This document shows positions 40,801 to 51,480 of a DNA stretch of 64,000 nucleotides, one piece after another. The DNA comes from Saturnia japonica (taxonomy: Eukaryota; Arthropoda; Insecta; Lepidoptera; Saturniidae). Made by a program: the position numbers and the translations under genes. Where the stretch lies: NCBI GenBank assembly GCA_033032175.1, contig CM065309.1, forward strand, positions 5,642,001-5,706,000, given 5' to 3'. The notes beneath the pieces were generated by a model. It made no database searches. It was not told where the DNA came from and saw nothing but the letters and a program-made list of their open reading frames with translations. Position 1 is the stretch's first letter. Every line of letters starts with the position of its first letter.

Positions 40801-43800
40801 TTATGTATATCCGTAAGAAATACATACATTTGTGTTTATTTCTTTTGAAAATTATGTGAAATTTAAATAATTTGCATTAATTTCATATAATTATGTACAT
40901 ACATTCTTTATTATATATACATAACTTAAACGCAATTTATACATCATAAAAATAAATATCCATGCGTAATATGCAAAAATGCATTCAAAATCATACCAAA
41001 TTTCATGGGATTCTAAGCAAGTAATCAACTGTTCCTGCATGATTAGTTCCTAATTCTATACTTAGGATATAGTGTATGATAGTATGTATGTATGAATTCT
41101 GAAGACAAATTTAACGCCGAATAATTTTTAAAATTTTTAATTCAGAATTAACGTAATATAAACACTTTCTTCTTCGCTTAAATAGCATCAGAACTTTTAA
41201 AGTTACTAAACGCCATTTTAGTGTATATCCGTAAGTTTTAAATAAACATACATTTGTGTAATTATAAATTCTTTTGGAAACATTATGTGAAATTTAAATA
41301 ATTTGCATTAATTTCATATAATTATGTACATACATTCTTTATTATATATACATAACTTAAACGCAATTTATACATCATAAAAATAAATATCCATGCGTAA
41401 TATCCAATTAGATTTTTATGCATTCAAAATGATACCAAATTTATCAAATTCTGCGCAGTAATCAATAGTTCCTGCATGATTAGTTCCTAATTTATATATT
41501 ATATTATATAGTTTATATATAATAGTTTATAATTTCTTCGGTCTAAATATAATTTAAACGCCTCCGTAATATTTTTTCTAAAATATCTTTAATATACATA
41601 CTTACAAGTTTAACTAGGTCCAGTCCTGCTGCAGTGCGGCGATTATTGAACGCTGTAACCGCCAGCTGAGCTATATCAGACATTAATGGCAGGCTATCCA
41701 GCATAAGCGTCGACACTGTCTCATTCAGTATACTGAACATAGGCTGCAACAATATTCGATTTTATATTCACTCGTTAGTAGCTACATCGGAAAATGATTG
41801 AATAAACGTAGACGAAAGAAAACATTGTGATACAAAAAAAAAAAAAACAATCGAATATAAGTTTTAAAAGAGTTTGCTTGAAATTTGATTTTAAATTCGA
41901 AGCATGATAATGCATTGTGTGAACAACTTTAGTGGACGTTACACAGAAAACAAATGTATGATTTTAACAGCGTACTCAGAATAATTGCATTGTTTTTATT
42001 TTTCGCTATTATATTTTAATTCGTTGGCGGACCGCCGGGACCGCGGTCTGTGCAGGTGCGATAATGGATATATAGGGAACAGAACAGTAATCACAAAACA
42101 CTATAAAATGTAAGTAGTTGAAAATAATTTTCCTAATATTTATAATAATCATTCAATCAGTTTTTTGTGATATAATATTGATGTATATTTGTAAATTAAT
42201 AAATAAGATCGAACTTTTTGTGTTACTTTTCATGTCAAATTAAACACCGATAACATGTCATTCTTTTGTAAGCGAACGTTAACTGTGTTTACTTAGTACT
42301 GATCCCACGTATGACGTCAGGCGCTCTGCGGTATCGTTCGCACGGCAATTTAGAATTGTATACATTTGGACGTTATTTTAACTACTTATAATGTGATATT
42401 TATATAAATCGTATTTTTCTAGCTTTAATAAACCCATAATGATATTAATGCTTTTTGAACAGTTGTCCGGTTGTGTATTGTAATTAATCGCGAGCGGATT
42501 ACCTCGATGAGTCTTTGTTGGATCGCAAAGGCCGGCAGCGTAGGCGAGATGACGCGGTACAGTTCCACCGCCAGCTGCGGTTGCGGCATTAACGCTGACA
42601 TCAACGCCGCGGTACAATCCGCTGACCCGTTCAACTTATTTGGCTCCAAGGTCTATTAGCAAGTAATAAAAAATACTTACTTTAGTTCTTCGCCATCACA
42701 ATTTATATTATTTCGTAAAAGTGATTTTCTGGGATTCATTTCTCCTTTAATTTTTCATCAATGATTCAAACATCATTTTAAAGCGTCTGTTCCTCACTAT
42801 TGACTGAAATATTATAGAATCAATGTTTCCGTTAAAAAGTTTGTAATAAAAAGCGTAATTTCATGAAGACCTGCCATCGGTGTTAATAAAATTGCTAATG
42901 TAAATATATTCAGATAACTTGTAGGAGGCGTGCAATTGCGTGACGTAGGCGCGCAAGTCAAAGTACACTGCAGTAAACAGTATCGTCTTCATAGAAACCG
43001 TCGAAACGAAATCTAGGTGAACTTCAGTACCCAATAGTCGCGATTACGCAATTTATAACTAATAACAAAATATTATATTACTTACTTTCTAGAATTCCAA
43101 ATTGTTTTTGATTTATTAAACTTTAATAAACAATATTATATTTATAATGTAAATTCCCTTCTTACTACCCCACAATCACTTTTGAAACTAAAAATAAAAC
43201 CCAAGTAGAAAAAAATTAAATTAAAACACAAAATTTCTAGTAGATAATATGTTCCGGTGAAAACATAAGAACATATTAATATAGCATTATTAAATATGTA
43301 AGTAGGTACTCTAAGAAATATAGTCAGAGGGCAGCCTTAGGGCGTGTTTATCTACCGAGCGGCTTTTATATAATTATTCCAAGAACACTGCCGAGACAAC
43401 ATACTGTTTACTTTAGTGTACTGTAGTGACGTAATGTCGTGCTACCTCCTCCCCGCCAACGTCTCTCACGTTGGACGGTCGCGCATGAACTTGTTTGACT
43501 ATAACATGACGACTGTTAGCTTTAAATTCTATATCAATAATGTGCGAAATATTTACATGAATCAGCTAGTATTATATTATTATTATGAGCGGCAGTAGTG
43601 TTTTATAATCATAGCTTGTCGTGGTTCGAAAACCACACGGTCGCGGCCGAGTTAGTAATCTGGTCTTGCACTGTCTGACCCTCGGAAACGTACATACGCT
43701 TACTTTTACAACGTTAGCATTATCGCGCTGCCGACCTTGATTCCCACCTTCCCCAAAAAGCTCTAGAATCCCTACTTAACGCAGGAACACAGTGTTACAC

Positions 43801-46800
43801 TAGGTTATTTGTCTGCGATCTTGCACAGGGTGTAGGTACTAAATGATATATTATATTTAATATATATAGAATATATATAAATATTATATTTCCCGTATAC
43901 AAAATCTCATCAATACTGCTAAAAAAAAAAGCTTCCCGTGTACAACATTTCATATGAATCGGTCAACCATTTTTAGTTAAATCCGAACATACAAAGAGAC
44001 AGACGTAACTACAGATTTATTAATATAGACAGATAGATAGATAGTAGTACCTGAGCGACTAGGTCGTCATGCAACGTACTAGCTAGACTCAGCAGCAGCG
44101 GCGCGGCCGCAGCCGGTTCCGCAGAGGCGAGCGCCGCGCCCGCAGCGCCGGTCAGCTGCCGCCGCACCCAGGCGTCCCATCCACACCACCTACTCTATAC
44201 CACACGAAATACTTATTCTACGCTATATCATAGTATAAATGAGATCATAATTTTTAACAAAAACAAATATGTACATCAATAATTTTGAGGAGTTTCCTGG
44301 TGTATCTTCGAAGTCGAAGGTCCAATGCCAATGAAATTAAAATGGGATTACCATTGAGGTATCCCCTTTGTAACAAAAAAAATTCCTAGGAACACCTAGA
44401 CAAAGCTTTTGTCCAATAAGTGAAGGATATAGTGGGATAAGTTACCTGTGCGGCGTGTACAATGTCAGAGGCTAGAGTAGCTGCAGGTGTTTTGCAATCG
44501 GTACACAACTTGCGCAGCGCGAGCGCGGCTGGAGCTGGACTGCGCTGCAGCGCCGCACCCGCAGCGCGTATACATTCCCTGCTCAGCTCTGCAGCCTCCT
44601 CACTCTCCAACGTGCTGAGCCACGTCGCGTAACCACCTGGCCAGTTATACATTATGCCTAATTAATCTTCGAATTATACGAAATAGCACCGCAAAAAGGA
44701 AACCGAATTACAATTTTAAAGGTATTAATTATATTTTTTAAATACAGAATAGGTAATTTATAAATACAGTGTAAACTCTTTATAACGAAACTCAAGGGAC
44801 TGAGCATTTTTTGTAGTTATAGAGAGTTATCGTTATACGGAGTGAACAAAAAAAACAACCAAATTAACAAGAATTTTTAATATGTATGTCTTAGATAATA
44901 AATGCTTATAAATTATTGTTTACACATATAGTCTGATAACTTTGTCTGACATTTTTTGCTATGCCAGTATTTGTTTTGTATTATTTTATGTATTCTATTC
45001 ATATCTTCTTCTATCAAACTTTTTCGTCAACACTAATCGCTTTCCGTTTACTGGCCATGTTAACAGTTTCAAAGTAGGTTTACGACTGATAATACGATAG
45101 GTACCCAGTATGTTTTTTACTATGTGAATTTTCCCCCGTTTTTGCAACATTTTTCATTTATGCTCTGCTCCTATTGGTCGTATCGTGATGTTTATATAGC
45201 CTTTAGCCTTCCTCGATAAATGTGCTATCCAACACTAAAATAATTTTTCCATTCGACCTAGTACTTCCTGAGATTAGCGCGATCAACTAAACAAAAAAAC
45301 AAACTCTTCAGCTTTATAATATTAGTATAGATTTTTCTTAGACAACTCAAATATCAAAAGCACTATTGACTAGTGTTATAATTATAATACACATATCTAA
45401 ATGTATATACATACATCATTAATGCCCTGATAACATCATAATGTACTTATCTATTTATATATTTTATTATTATAAGAAAAAATAAATAAAAAAAAAATAA
45501 TGGAAAAACATCCTATTACTTATAATCGCTCAAATCATAATCACTTGTTTCAATAAATTAATTTCGACAGTTGTTATTCACTAAAATTTTATTCTAAAGA
45601 GTTTCGTAGAGACTGTTGATGTCTTGACTGTTGATGTTAGGCATAATATTACGTTTTTGCGGATCAACATTCATTCTATGACGGTTTTAGTGTTCCTTGT
45701 AAATAGTACGTAGTTTAAACGCTAGGCGACGCTGCTTCAAATATTTTATGGATTGCTCAAGGTCATCCAGGCCTGTTAGCCCCTTAAGCGCTCGTCCTCA
45801 AGTTCGTTGAAACTATAAAAGCCGCAGCGGCTTCAGGGCCCCGAAGACTAACAGTATAGTCAGTTCTAGAAAAAAAATATGTAACGCCTTGGCAATAGGT
45901 TAATTCAATATCTCCATAAAATTCTTGAAAAAGCGCGCACGTTTTCGTTTGCCCCTTGTTATTCTTGTAATTTGTAGTGGGGATGTGTAATTAAAATTTT
46001 AGTTAAAGGTCGATTTTTGGTAGAGGTGTTGTTATGTTAATGTTAGGCTTAGCGACGATTCTATACTAGAGATGTGAAAATTTAAATAAAAATCGATTAT
46101 TTTTAATATTAATAAAATCGATTAAAGAATAATAGATTTTTTAATTAATTGCTGTACAATGAGATAATGTGGCCAGCCTTCTTTGTATTTTTCCTTTTGG
46201 CGGTGATTTGGATGGCATTCAATACTTATAGTAATTTTACCTTTATTCTTATTTTTCTTATTTGTATTATAATGATGTTAATTTAGTTTTAATTTATTTT
46301 AACACTGGTTAGTTAACAGAGTTATTTATTTATAATCTATTTTTTTCATATTTTCTTGAGATGTATGATAAAATGCCTGAAATATTCATAATCATAATTT
46401 TATTAATAAATTAAAATAAACATGTTTAAATAAAAAGACAAAAATTATTGTTAATAACGGAGAATGTCCATTCTTGTACTAAATTTTGTCATGCGCGTAT
46501 ATTAAGGTATTGTTACACCCGTGGGTATTGCCCGCGTAACCACCGCTCTCTCCGCAGAGGGCGGGCGGTCAACTTCGCTCCCGCACACCCGTCACGTCCA
46601 CCCTCTCTAGCGGTAACCCAAGCCTAGGTCCGTTCCTCGGAGTGAAACCCTTGGGTCAGGCAACCGCCCGCGCGATACAAGTGACACTGTACGTGCATCA
46701 CTTAGCTACCTACATACAACACTACACACGTATGAACATACACACGTGCACACCACACAGGTACATAGGTTCTGTGAGGGACCTTTTTTTTCTTTTTTTT

Positions 46801-47131
46801 ACGCTAGTTAGTTAGCGCTAGTTAGTGTAGAAACATTCCGATTACTGAATACACATACGCACGGTTCCTTCCTTCCTCCCAGGAGGAAGGGAACGTGCCT
46901 ATGTGTATAAATTAGTTAGCTCGAATCGTAGGTGTAGGGATTCGATTAGATCGCGACTTATTTGCGAACGCGGCGACCGCCCGAGCCGAGGTCCGGCCAC
47001 TTTGGCACCCTCGTGCGAGTCGTCCACAAAACTTTCGCGGCTGAGTGCCCTCTGCGCTCGCCCCCAAGTCCGGTGAAGCTGTAAAAGCCGCAGCGGCTTT
47101 AGGGCCCCTAAGGCTAACAGTGTAGTCAGTT

Positions 47132-47212
<81 letters not shown>

Positions 47213-48733
47213 GTGGGTATTAAAAATGCCGTTGATTGACGTGAAGAAGATTTATTTGAATTCCACATAGTTGCAAATTACATCACTGTTATTTATTACA
47301 CTGTGGTTTCACTTCCTTTTATCGCTCGTTGTTATCGCTTTCTAATTCAAAAGTGAACTGAACTGCTCGGCGCCGCGCCTGTGTCGCTTATATACAACCA
47401 CAGAAACATCGTGAAGCGTCGCGACTTTTCTTGATGTTTACGCGATATGACCTATACCTGTGTGTGTAAACTGCGATGTTAACACAAACATGCGCCGCGG
47501 TTGTTTACGACGCGAACATTATTTCGAAGTCCTGAGAAGTTTGTAGTTACTTCGAGATATTTTGGGAACAGGATTTTCAATATTTTTAATCGGGTTGTAA
47601 CAGGTCGTAACAATATAATAAAAAGATAAGATAAGATAAACATGAAGACACAATTTCACACACGACCATTTCATTCCAAACTAAGCAAAGCTTGTAATAT
47701 GGTAACTAAATAGCTGATATACATACATATATAGATATTAAACACCCAGACACACACAACTGACATTTATGCTCATCACACAAAGTCAGTCATGGGCGGG
47801 GATAGAACCCGCGACCTCTCGGCTCAATAGTAGCATTTACTACCACTGCGCCACGAGACCTGTCTAAAAGAAAAGTATTTTGTTTTACATATTATTTTAC
47901 GACCTTTTTTCCTCGGAATTTGATGTTCTAAGAAGGATAATTCTTTAAACTTTTAAAAGTACTATAATAAATAATTGTTATACACTGTAAAGAAAGCGGG
48001 TCGGTTATAAAAAATGCGATAACTTTTAAAATATATGAGCAATCCATTTAAAATAAAAACTAATACCTAATTGTGGGAATTAGGTGAGCAACTAACCGAG
48101 GCAATCGAGCACCGTGCTCAGCGTGTTCGTGTCGGTGGTCGTGTGCGCGAGCCTCACTGCGTGCTGCAGTAGCGCGATAAGAGCGGGCGGGGACCGGCGC
48201 GGGGGCGCTGCGTCCGCGAGCGCTGCGAACACGTGTAGAGCCGCCTCGCGCAACGCCTCTCCGCACTCCCCTCCCTCGCTGCTCACCCCACTCTCGCCAT
48301 AACGCTGCAACGCCTGCTCAACGCTCGACCAGCACCACTCGCCCAAAATGGCGAAACAGTACATCTAAACAACACACATTTTTTTTCCATTGGTGTCTGT
48401 CTCTAAAATTGCTAATAAAATTGTCTTGTGCCCGCCCCAGGATGTTGACTTATCAACACACAATAGACTAACTACAAATTTACGGTTTTCGGATTTTTTA
48501 CTTTACTTTTGCTTAAGACATAGCTTCTAGCCTTTCATGATTAAAGTTGTACTTACAACAGTATCGCCGATATCTTGCCGATAGCATCTTCGTAGTTCAA
48601 TGTCGTCTTTCGTGAGAGCGGATTCTGGTGGCGTCTGAGACTTAGTTACTAACGCCGTTAACAGACGCGAGAATATATCTTTCCACACCGGGTGTAACGT
48701 TTTAGTGCTGTCCATTATGTTCAGAATTTCATC
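37651..48733 (-). CDS. IPO13: Importin-13, C-terminal half (nine exons)
   Basis: Exons from 5' to 3' on the - strand: 48733-48557, 48364-48097, 44636-44446, 44194-44051, 42652-42503, 41743-41606, 40218-40011, 38892-38755, 37862-37651. All have AG/GT borders and fit in phase, giving about 542 residues to the TAA at 37653-37651. Importin-13 is a bidirectional karyopherin of HEAT repeats that uses RanGTP to carry cargo such as Mago-Y14 and eIF1A. Family features I recognise are the RCYRQDIGDT segment after HPVWKDIF, the LRKLCTDC helix, GLDLVKL and the C-terminal NHGFPTHHATDAHKQ. Full-length members are about 960 residues, so the N-terminal half with the Ran-binding part is missing here. The orthologue call is from remembered family features, not a search. 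Confidence 0.82.
38755..38892 (-). CDS. IPO13: Importin-13 exon 8
   Basis: Acceptor TATGCCCAG, donor gtatta; phase 1 in and out. Reads CVCVRMWEAGGARGACIWLA and on to LTAHVLACIG. It fills exactly the HEAT segment expected between the neighbouring exons, and both phases match. Confidence 0.75.
   Translation of the reverse strand, partial: RACACACGRREVRGARAFGWLRLRRDVLTCYCRKLVLSLLTYSPV
39630..39997 (+). repeat. LINE-like 3' end with poly(A), next to an importin-13 exon
   Basis: Contains GGCTACGGCAATCGTTTACC and ATCAGGCGGGTATCC, then ends GTAGTATAAAAAAAAAA (A run 39988-39997). This resembles the common lepidopteran LINE 3' UTR. Fragments recur at 6320, 20395 and 43700. The tail ends 13 bp from the exon 7 border. 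Confidence 0.65.
40011..40218 (-). CDS. IPO13: Importin-13 exon 7
   Basis: Acceptor TGTGTAG, donor gtatgt; phase 0 in, phase 1 out. Encodes VVLILGDEWEGASALLHTSV and EGLFTTLLAITKKKPNYMHW. The donor side lies within 14 bp of a LINE poly(A) end. Confidence 0.85.
40437..40691 (+). mobile_element. tRNA-derived SINE
   Basis: A-box-like TAGCCTAGTGGTCGTAAGCG and B-box-like GGGTACGATTTCCAGG about 35 nt later, then a body and a GTATGTATGTATG tail. This is the layout of lepidopteran tRNA-headed SINEs. No cloverleaf tRNA is intended. Confidence 0.75.
40676..41490. repeat. Direct tandem duplication of about 400 bp
   Basis: Copy 1 (about 40676-41080) and copy 2 (about 41081-41490) share GAATTAACGTAATATAAACA, CTTTTAAAGTTACTAAACGC and ATGCATTCAAAAT blocks in order. 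Differences are mostly one-base to few-base indels. Part of an importin-13 intron. Confidence 0.8.
41606..41743 (-). CDS. IPO13: Importin-13 exon 6
   Basis: Acceptor TTGTTGCAG, donor gtaagt; phase 0 both sides. 46 residues from PMFSILNETVSTLMLDSLPL to GLDLVKL, which ends at the conserved LD motif of the family. Confidence 0.85.
42503..42652 (-). CDS. IPO13: Importin-13 exon 5
   Basis: Acceptor CTAATAG, donor gtaatc; phase 0 both sides. 50 residues including AVELYRVISPTLPAFAIQQR. Confidence 0.8.
42906..43600. repeat. Dispersed repeat, inverted and direct copies
   Basis: GCGTGCAATTGCGTGACGTAG at 42930 is the complement of the block at 15880-15900; GAGACAACATACTGTTTACT at 43391 matches 15836 directly. 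The two pieces here face each other. Class unknown. Confidence 0.4.
43700..44040. repeat. LINE-like fragment (reversed) and Helitron-like family 2 fragment
   Basis: 43700-43850 has CTCTAGAATCCCTACTTAACG and TTATTTGTCTGCGATCTT, related to 39630-39997 in reverse. 43880-44040 carries family-2 phrases (TTCATATGAATCGGTCAACC) and a short GATA repeat. The fragment ends at the exon 4 border. Confidence 0.4.
44051..44194 (-). CDS. IPO13: Importin-13 exon 4
   Basis: Acceptor GGTATAG, donor gtacta; phase 0 both sides. 48 residues, strikingly Ala-rich (GAAGAALASAEPAAAAPLLL). Codons are very GC-rich. Confidence 0.78.
44446..44636 (-). CDS. IPO13: Importin-13 exon 3
   Basis: Acceptor CTGGCCAG, donor gtaact; phase 1 in, phase 0 out. 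Contains ATWLSTLESEEAAELSRECI and LALRKLCTDCKTPAATLASD, the HEAT helices with the family's Cys pair. Confidence 0.85.
44767..45110 (-). mobile_element. Deleted Tigger derivative
   Basis: The left TIR CAGTGTAAACTCTTTATAAC after TA, and the next 240 bp, match the start of the 2200-4191 element. It then jumps to the region of that element's transposase start codon (about 3773 on) and breaks off at about 45110 without a right TIR. Confidence 0.8.
45113..45334 (-). mobile_element. Helitron-like element head, reversed
   Basis: On the - strand it begins TCTATACTAATATTATAAAG and continues with GCTAATCTCAGGAAGTACTA, like the head of the 10463 element. The CTAG end is missing. Confidence 0.45.
45335..46518. 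repeat. Intron DNA with an old retroposon 3' end (about 45770-45876)
   Basis: AAAAGCCGCAGCGGCTTCAG..TAGTCAGTTCTAGAAAAAAAA at 45817-45876 is a diverged 3' end of the poly(A) retroposon at 46530. The rest is AT-rich with nothing recognised. Confidence 0.5.
46530..47210 (+). mobile_element. Poly(A) retroposon copy B, 78-nt A tail, 11-bp target duplication
   Basis: The 11-bp direct repeat CCGTGGGTATT flanks it exactly (46519-46529 and 47211-47221). The 3' end is a pure A run at 47133-47210. Body matches copy A at 34723 but starts about 60 bp later, i.e. is 5'-truncated. These are marks of target-primed reverse transcription. The intact A run suggests a young insertion. Confidence 0.92.
47624..47866 (-). 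mobile_element. tRNA-derived SINE (reversed)
   Basis: On the - strand: GGCGCAGTGGTAGTAAATGC (A box), GGTCGCGGGTTCTATCCCCG (B box), body, then a TTATCTTATCTTATC tail. Lies in an importin-13 intron. Confidence 0.75.
48097..48364 (-). CDS. IPO13: Importin-13 exon 2 (in window)
   Basis: Acceptor TTGTTTAG, donor gttagt; phase 0 in, phase 1 out. Reads MYCFAILGEWCWSSVEQALQ and ends LSTVLDCLG. It follows the conserved YRQDIGDT end of the previous exon, as in family members where this helix comes next. Confidence 0.85.
48557..48733 (-). CDS. IPO13: Importin-13 exon 1 (in window)
   Basis: Acceptor TATCATAG, donor gtaagt; phase 0 both sides, 59 residues. Contains HPVWKDIFSRLLTALVTKSQ and DIELRRCYRQDIGDTV, the best-conserved block of the gene in this window. 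No further upstream exon was found before 64000. Confidence 0.88.
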
Positions 48734-48947
48734 CTATGATAAACAATGTTGTTATTATTTTTCTGTGATATACTTTTCACTGATTACTTGACGATACGTT
48801 TATCTCAGAGTTTTTATAATTTTCAATTTTTTGCTGGAGGTTAGATAATTGCGGTATAACTGAATTCTAGACTTCTAGTTATAATCATTAAAAAAAAAAA
48901 ACCCCCCTATGTGTTTGTGTGGACTAAATGCCGCCCGCGGTTCTTAA

Positions 48948-50163
48948 CCTTTAGCCAGGCAGTGATCACATAGCGACCACATGGATTTTTATTTTTTTGT
49001 GACGAGCCGATGTCATTTAGAGACCACAAAATGTCATTAGACGAATTTCTGAACGAAAAAAAGTGCGTGTATCGGAACTTTTCGTTTGACGTTTTGTTGC
49101 CAAATACTCTTGTTGCCTAAAATAGTTGTTTTCATGGATTTGTGTCGATTAAAAATGTGATTATTCTGAAAATAAATATGGTAAGTGCTATTTATAACTA
49201 CTTTATGATAGTATACAAGTTTATTCATCTGTAATATTATTTCATTTATGACAAAAAAAAATTTGTGAAATATTTACTCCCAAAGTTTGTGGTCCACATA
49301 TAACCTCTGCCAATTTGATAAAAATAAATGTGGCCTAAGTGGCCACGGTCCTGTAAGTTGTCTACATAACTATTAAGGGTTATACTAAATCACTGTAAAT
49401 TAACTGTTGATATACTAAACCCACTAAACCAAACAAAAATATAACAAACACTGTTTGATATTTGCGATCTTGAAATCGAAAGAGCTTTGGAAGAAATCAT
49501 CAGAGGATGAAATGTCTGACAAGGAAGAGGTTCCAGGTTATCCACCTCATGATATCGACAGGACATTGGATAACTTACAAACCTTTTGACCTTTTGGATG
49601 TATTAGCAGAAGATTTTTCAGATTCCCTTCGGCCTATATCTCCAGCAGTAATAGTGGAAGCCTTACCTTTAGAAGTTACAGAAGATGGTGGGCAGTTCGG
49701 AGTATCTGACGATATCAGTCTAAATAATGTTGGTGTCCACATGCCTTGTGTGGAAACCAGAAAACGATGCTGGTACTGCAGTACAAGAGAGAAACTATAA
49801 AGGTCAAAAATAATGTGCAAGATCTGCCAAGTACTGTTGTATGAAATACCTTGTTTTGATGATTATCACCATTAAAACATGTTTTTTTTTTAGTTATAGT
49901 GTGGTTTTATTTATGACAAGGATTAATTTACAGTGAGTTGTCCTAACCCTTAAAAGCTGCATAGATAACATGCAGGACAATGGCCTCATACAGACAATAT
50001 GTCTGCCATGAGCAGCTGGCAGTGGTCATATAGAGACCACAGGGTTTTTTTTCAGCAAAGGAAAAAATAAAAATAAATCATTAAATTATATTTGTTTTAA
50101 CCCTTATAATCTACCAAAACCAGCATTCAAAAGAAAAAAAAAATGACTAGGCCTGGTTAAGGG
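48948..50163 (+). mobile_element. PiggyBac-like element, internally deleted, TTAA duplication
   Basis: Ends CCTTTAGCCAGGC and, reversed on the right, CCCTTAACCAGGC, each flanked by TTAA (48944-48947 and 50164-50167). Subterminal TAGAGACCACA motifs occur near both ends. TTAA targeting is the hallmark of piggyBac. At 1.2 kb it lacks most of the transposase. Confidence 0.88.
49450..49875 (+). pseudogene. PiggyBac-like transposase remnant (N- and C-terminal pieces)
   Basis: A short N-terminal piece (ERALEEIIRG) is followed after a frame change by SDKEEV-like acidic sequence, then a C-terminal Cys-rich domain, RCWYCSTREKL and, one frame break later, MCKICQVLLYE. The DDD catalytic core is absent, so this is a deletion derivative that still has both ends. 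Confidence 0.75.
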
Positions 50164-50282
50164 TTAATGCCGAGTAAGATATTGCAAAAATATTATTATT
50201 GCCTTCTTTTATAAAATCTTTTATATATTATTTTTTTAAATATGCAAATCGAATATAAACTACGTAATTATATGATTAAAAC

Positions 50283-50700
50283 CAGCTGTGTGTGTGCCCA
50301 CAGCTCCGCATGTCTTGTTACTACGCAGTAGCTATTTACATCCCGTTATTTTATTTTTACTCATATTGTTGACAATTCATATGCCGTATCAAATGAGGAG
50401 TGGCATGCATTTCCCGCGTACAATTTTCATCAAAATCGGTTAAAAATTCTTATAGCGTCTCAATTATGGTATGATGTATGCTTCCCGTCTATAAAATCTG
50501 ACCAGAATCAGTTGAGAATTGATAAAAATGGAATTCTTTGAACTTCTTTTTTGTATTTCTATAAATAATAGTGACAATTCTTATGGCCCATCAATTATAT
50601 AATTACGTATACTTCCCGTGTACAAAATTTCATCAAAATCTATCAAGAATTTAAGAAAATATTTGTTGTAAAGAATTTATCTTTTTTTACGATAACTTTA
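50283..50700 (-). mobile_element. Helitron-like family 2 copy
   Basis: Begins CAGCTGTGTGTGTGCCCACAG and continues ACTCATATTGTTGACAATTC, ATTCTTATAGCGTCTCAATT and repeated CATCAAAATC phrases. Related to 13449, 23918 and 34438. Confidence 0.5.
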
Positions 50701-51480
50701 CGGTACTATAAAAATAGTTAGATGGCGCCATCTCTAATTAATGAATGTTTTGCAATAATGTTGCAATTAGTGTTTTTATGTAGGTATTGATGAGTATATT
50801 TAGAGATATTAACGATTTATTAAACATTGTGTAGAAATAATAATAATAACTTAGATACGGACAGCAAAAGTGCAGCTGCAACGCGTCACCGCGGTTAGCG
50901 GGTCATGACCATATTTGGTAATGCTAGAGTAGTAGAGAGATAGACGCTATCGCTCCGTCCCGCTCCAACGGTGAGATAAAAGTCTAGCCGTCGGGGCCTA
51001 CCGGCACACACAGGTGCCACAAACTGAAGACTCAAGACTCAAGAATCAAGACTGGAAGAAACAGTACTAAGAAGAATTATTGTAAACTGTGTGTCATTGT
51101 GTCTTCAAGTGTTCAACCCGCCAGCTACCCAGTCCTCTCCGCTCCCGTGCTACGTCAGCGCCACGCCTACAAGAAGGCACCTCACTGCGTGTGTACCTTA
51201 ATGTTTCGCCCTCTTCACACCTAGTAGTTTCAGGGTGTGAGCAGGGTCGGTCACACGTAGCGAGAGGGGCTCGCACGCACTGGTTTCCAGACAGCTGGTT
51301 ACCGTAGCGTGTATTCCGCCGTCGGTTATACAGAGTTCGAGGGAATCGTTTCCGTCACGTTCGCGCTCTCGGTGCGCGGTCCCGCTCTGTATTGTTGACG
51401 TAGCATATTTTGTAAAGGGCAGACGCACGCCCATTTTAGCCTTTGTAGACGGCGCGGAGCGGCGCGGCGGCGCGTTTGAT
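50701..51480. other. Unassigned GC-richer segment
   Basis: From about 50870 the sequence becomes GC-rich, with short repeats such as GACTCAAGACTCAAGAATCAA. It could be the 5' end or LTR of a retroelement. No motif proves this and the open frames on both strands show no domain. Confidence 0.3.

Noticed and set aside
47770..47866. Possible tRNA gene on the - strand
   Set aside because: Same reasoning: tRNA-like SINE head with an extended body and TTATC tail.
51094..51434. ORFs in the GC-rich segment, considered as missing importin-13 exons
   Set aside because: No HEAT-like sequence and no splice-consistent exon in phase 0.
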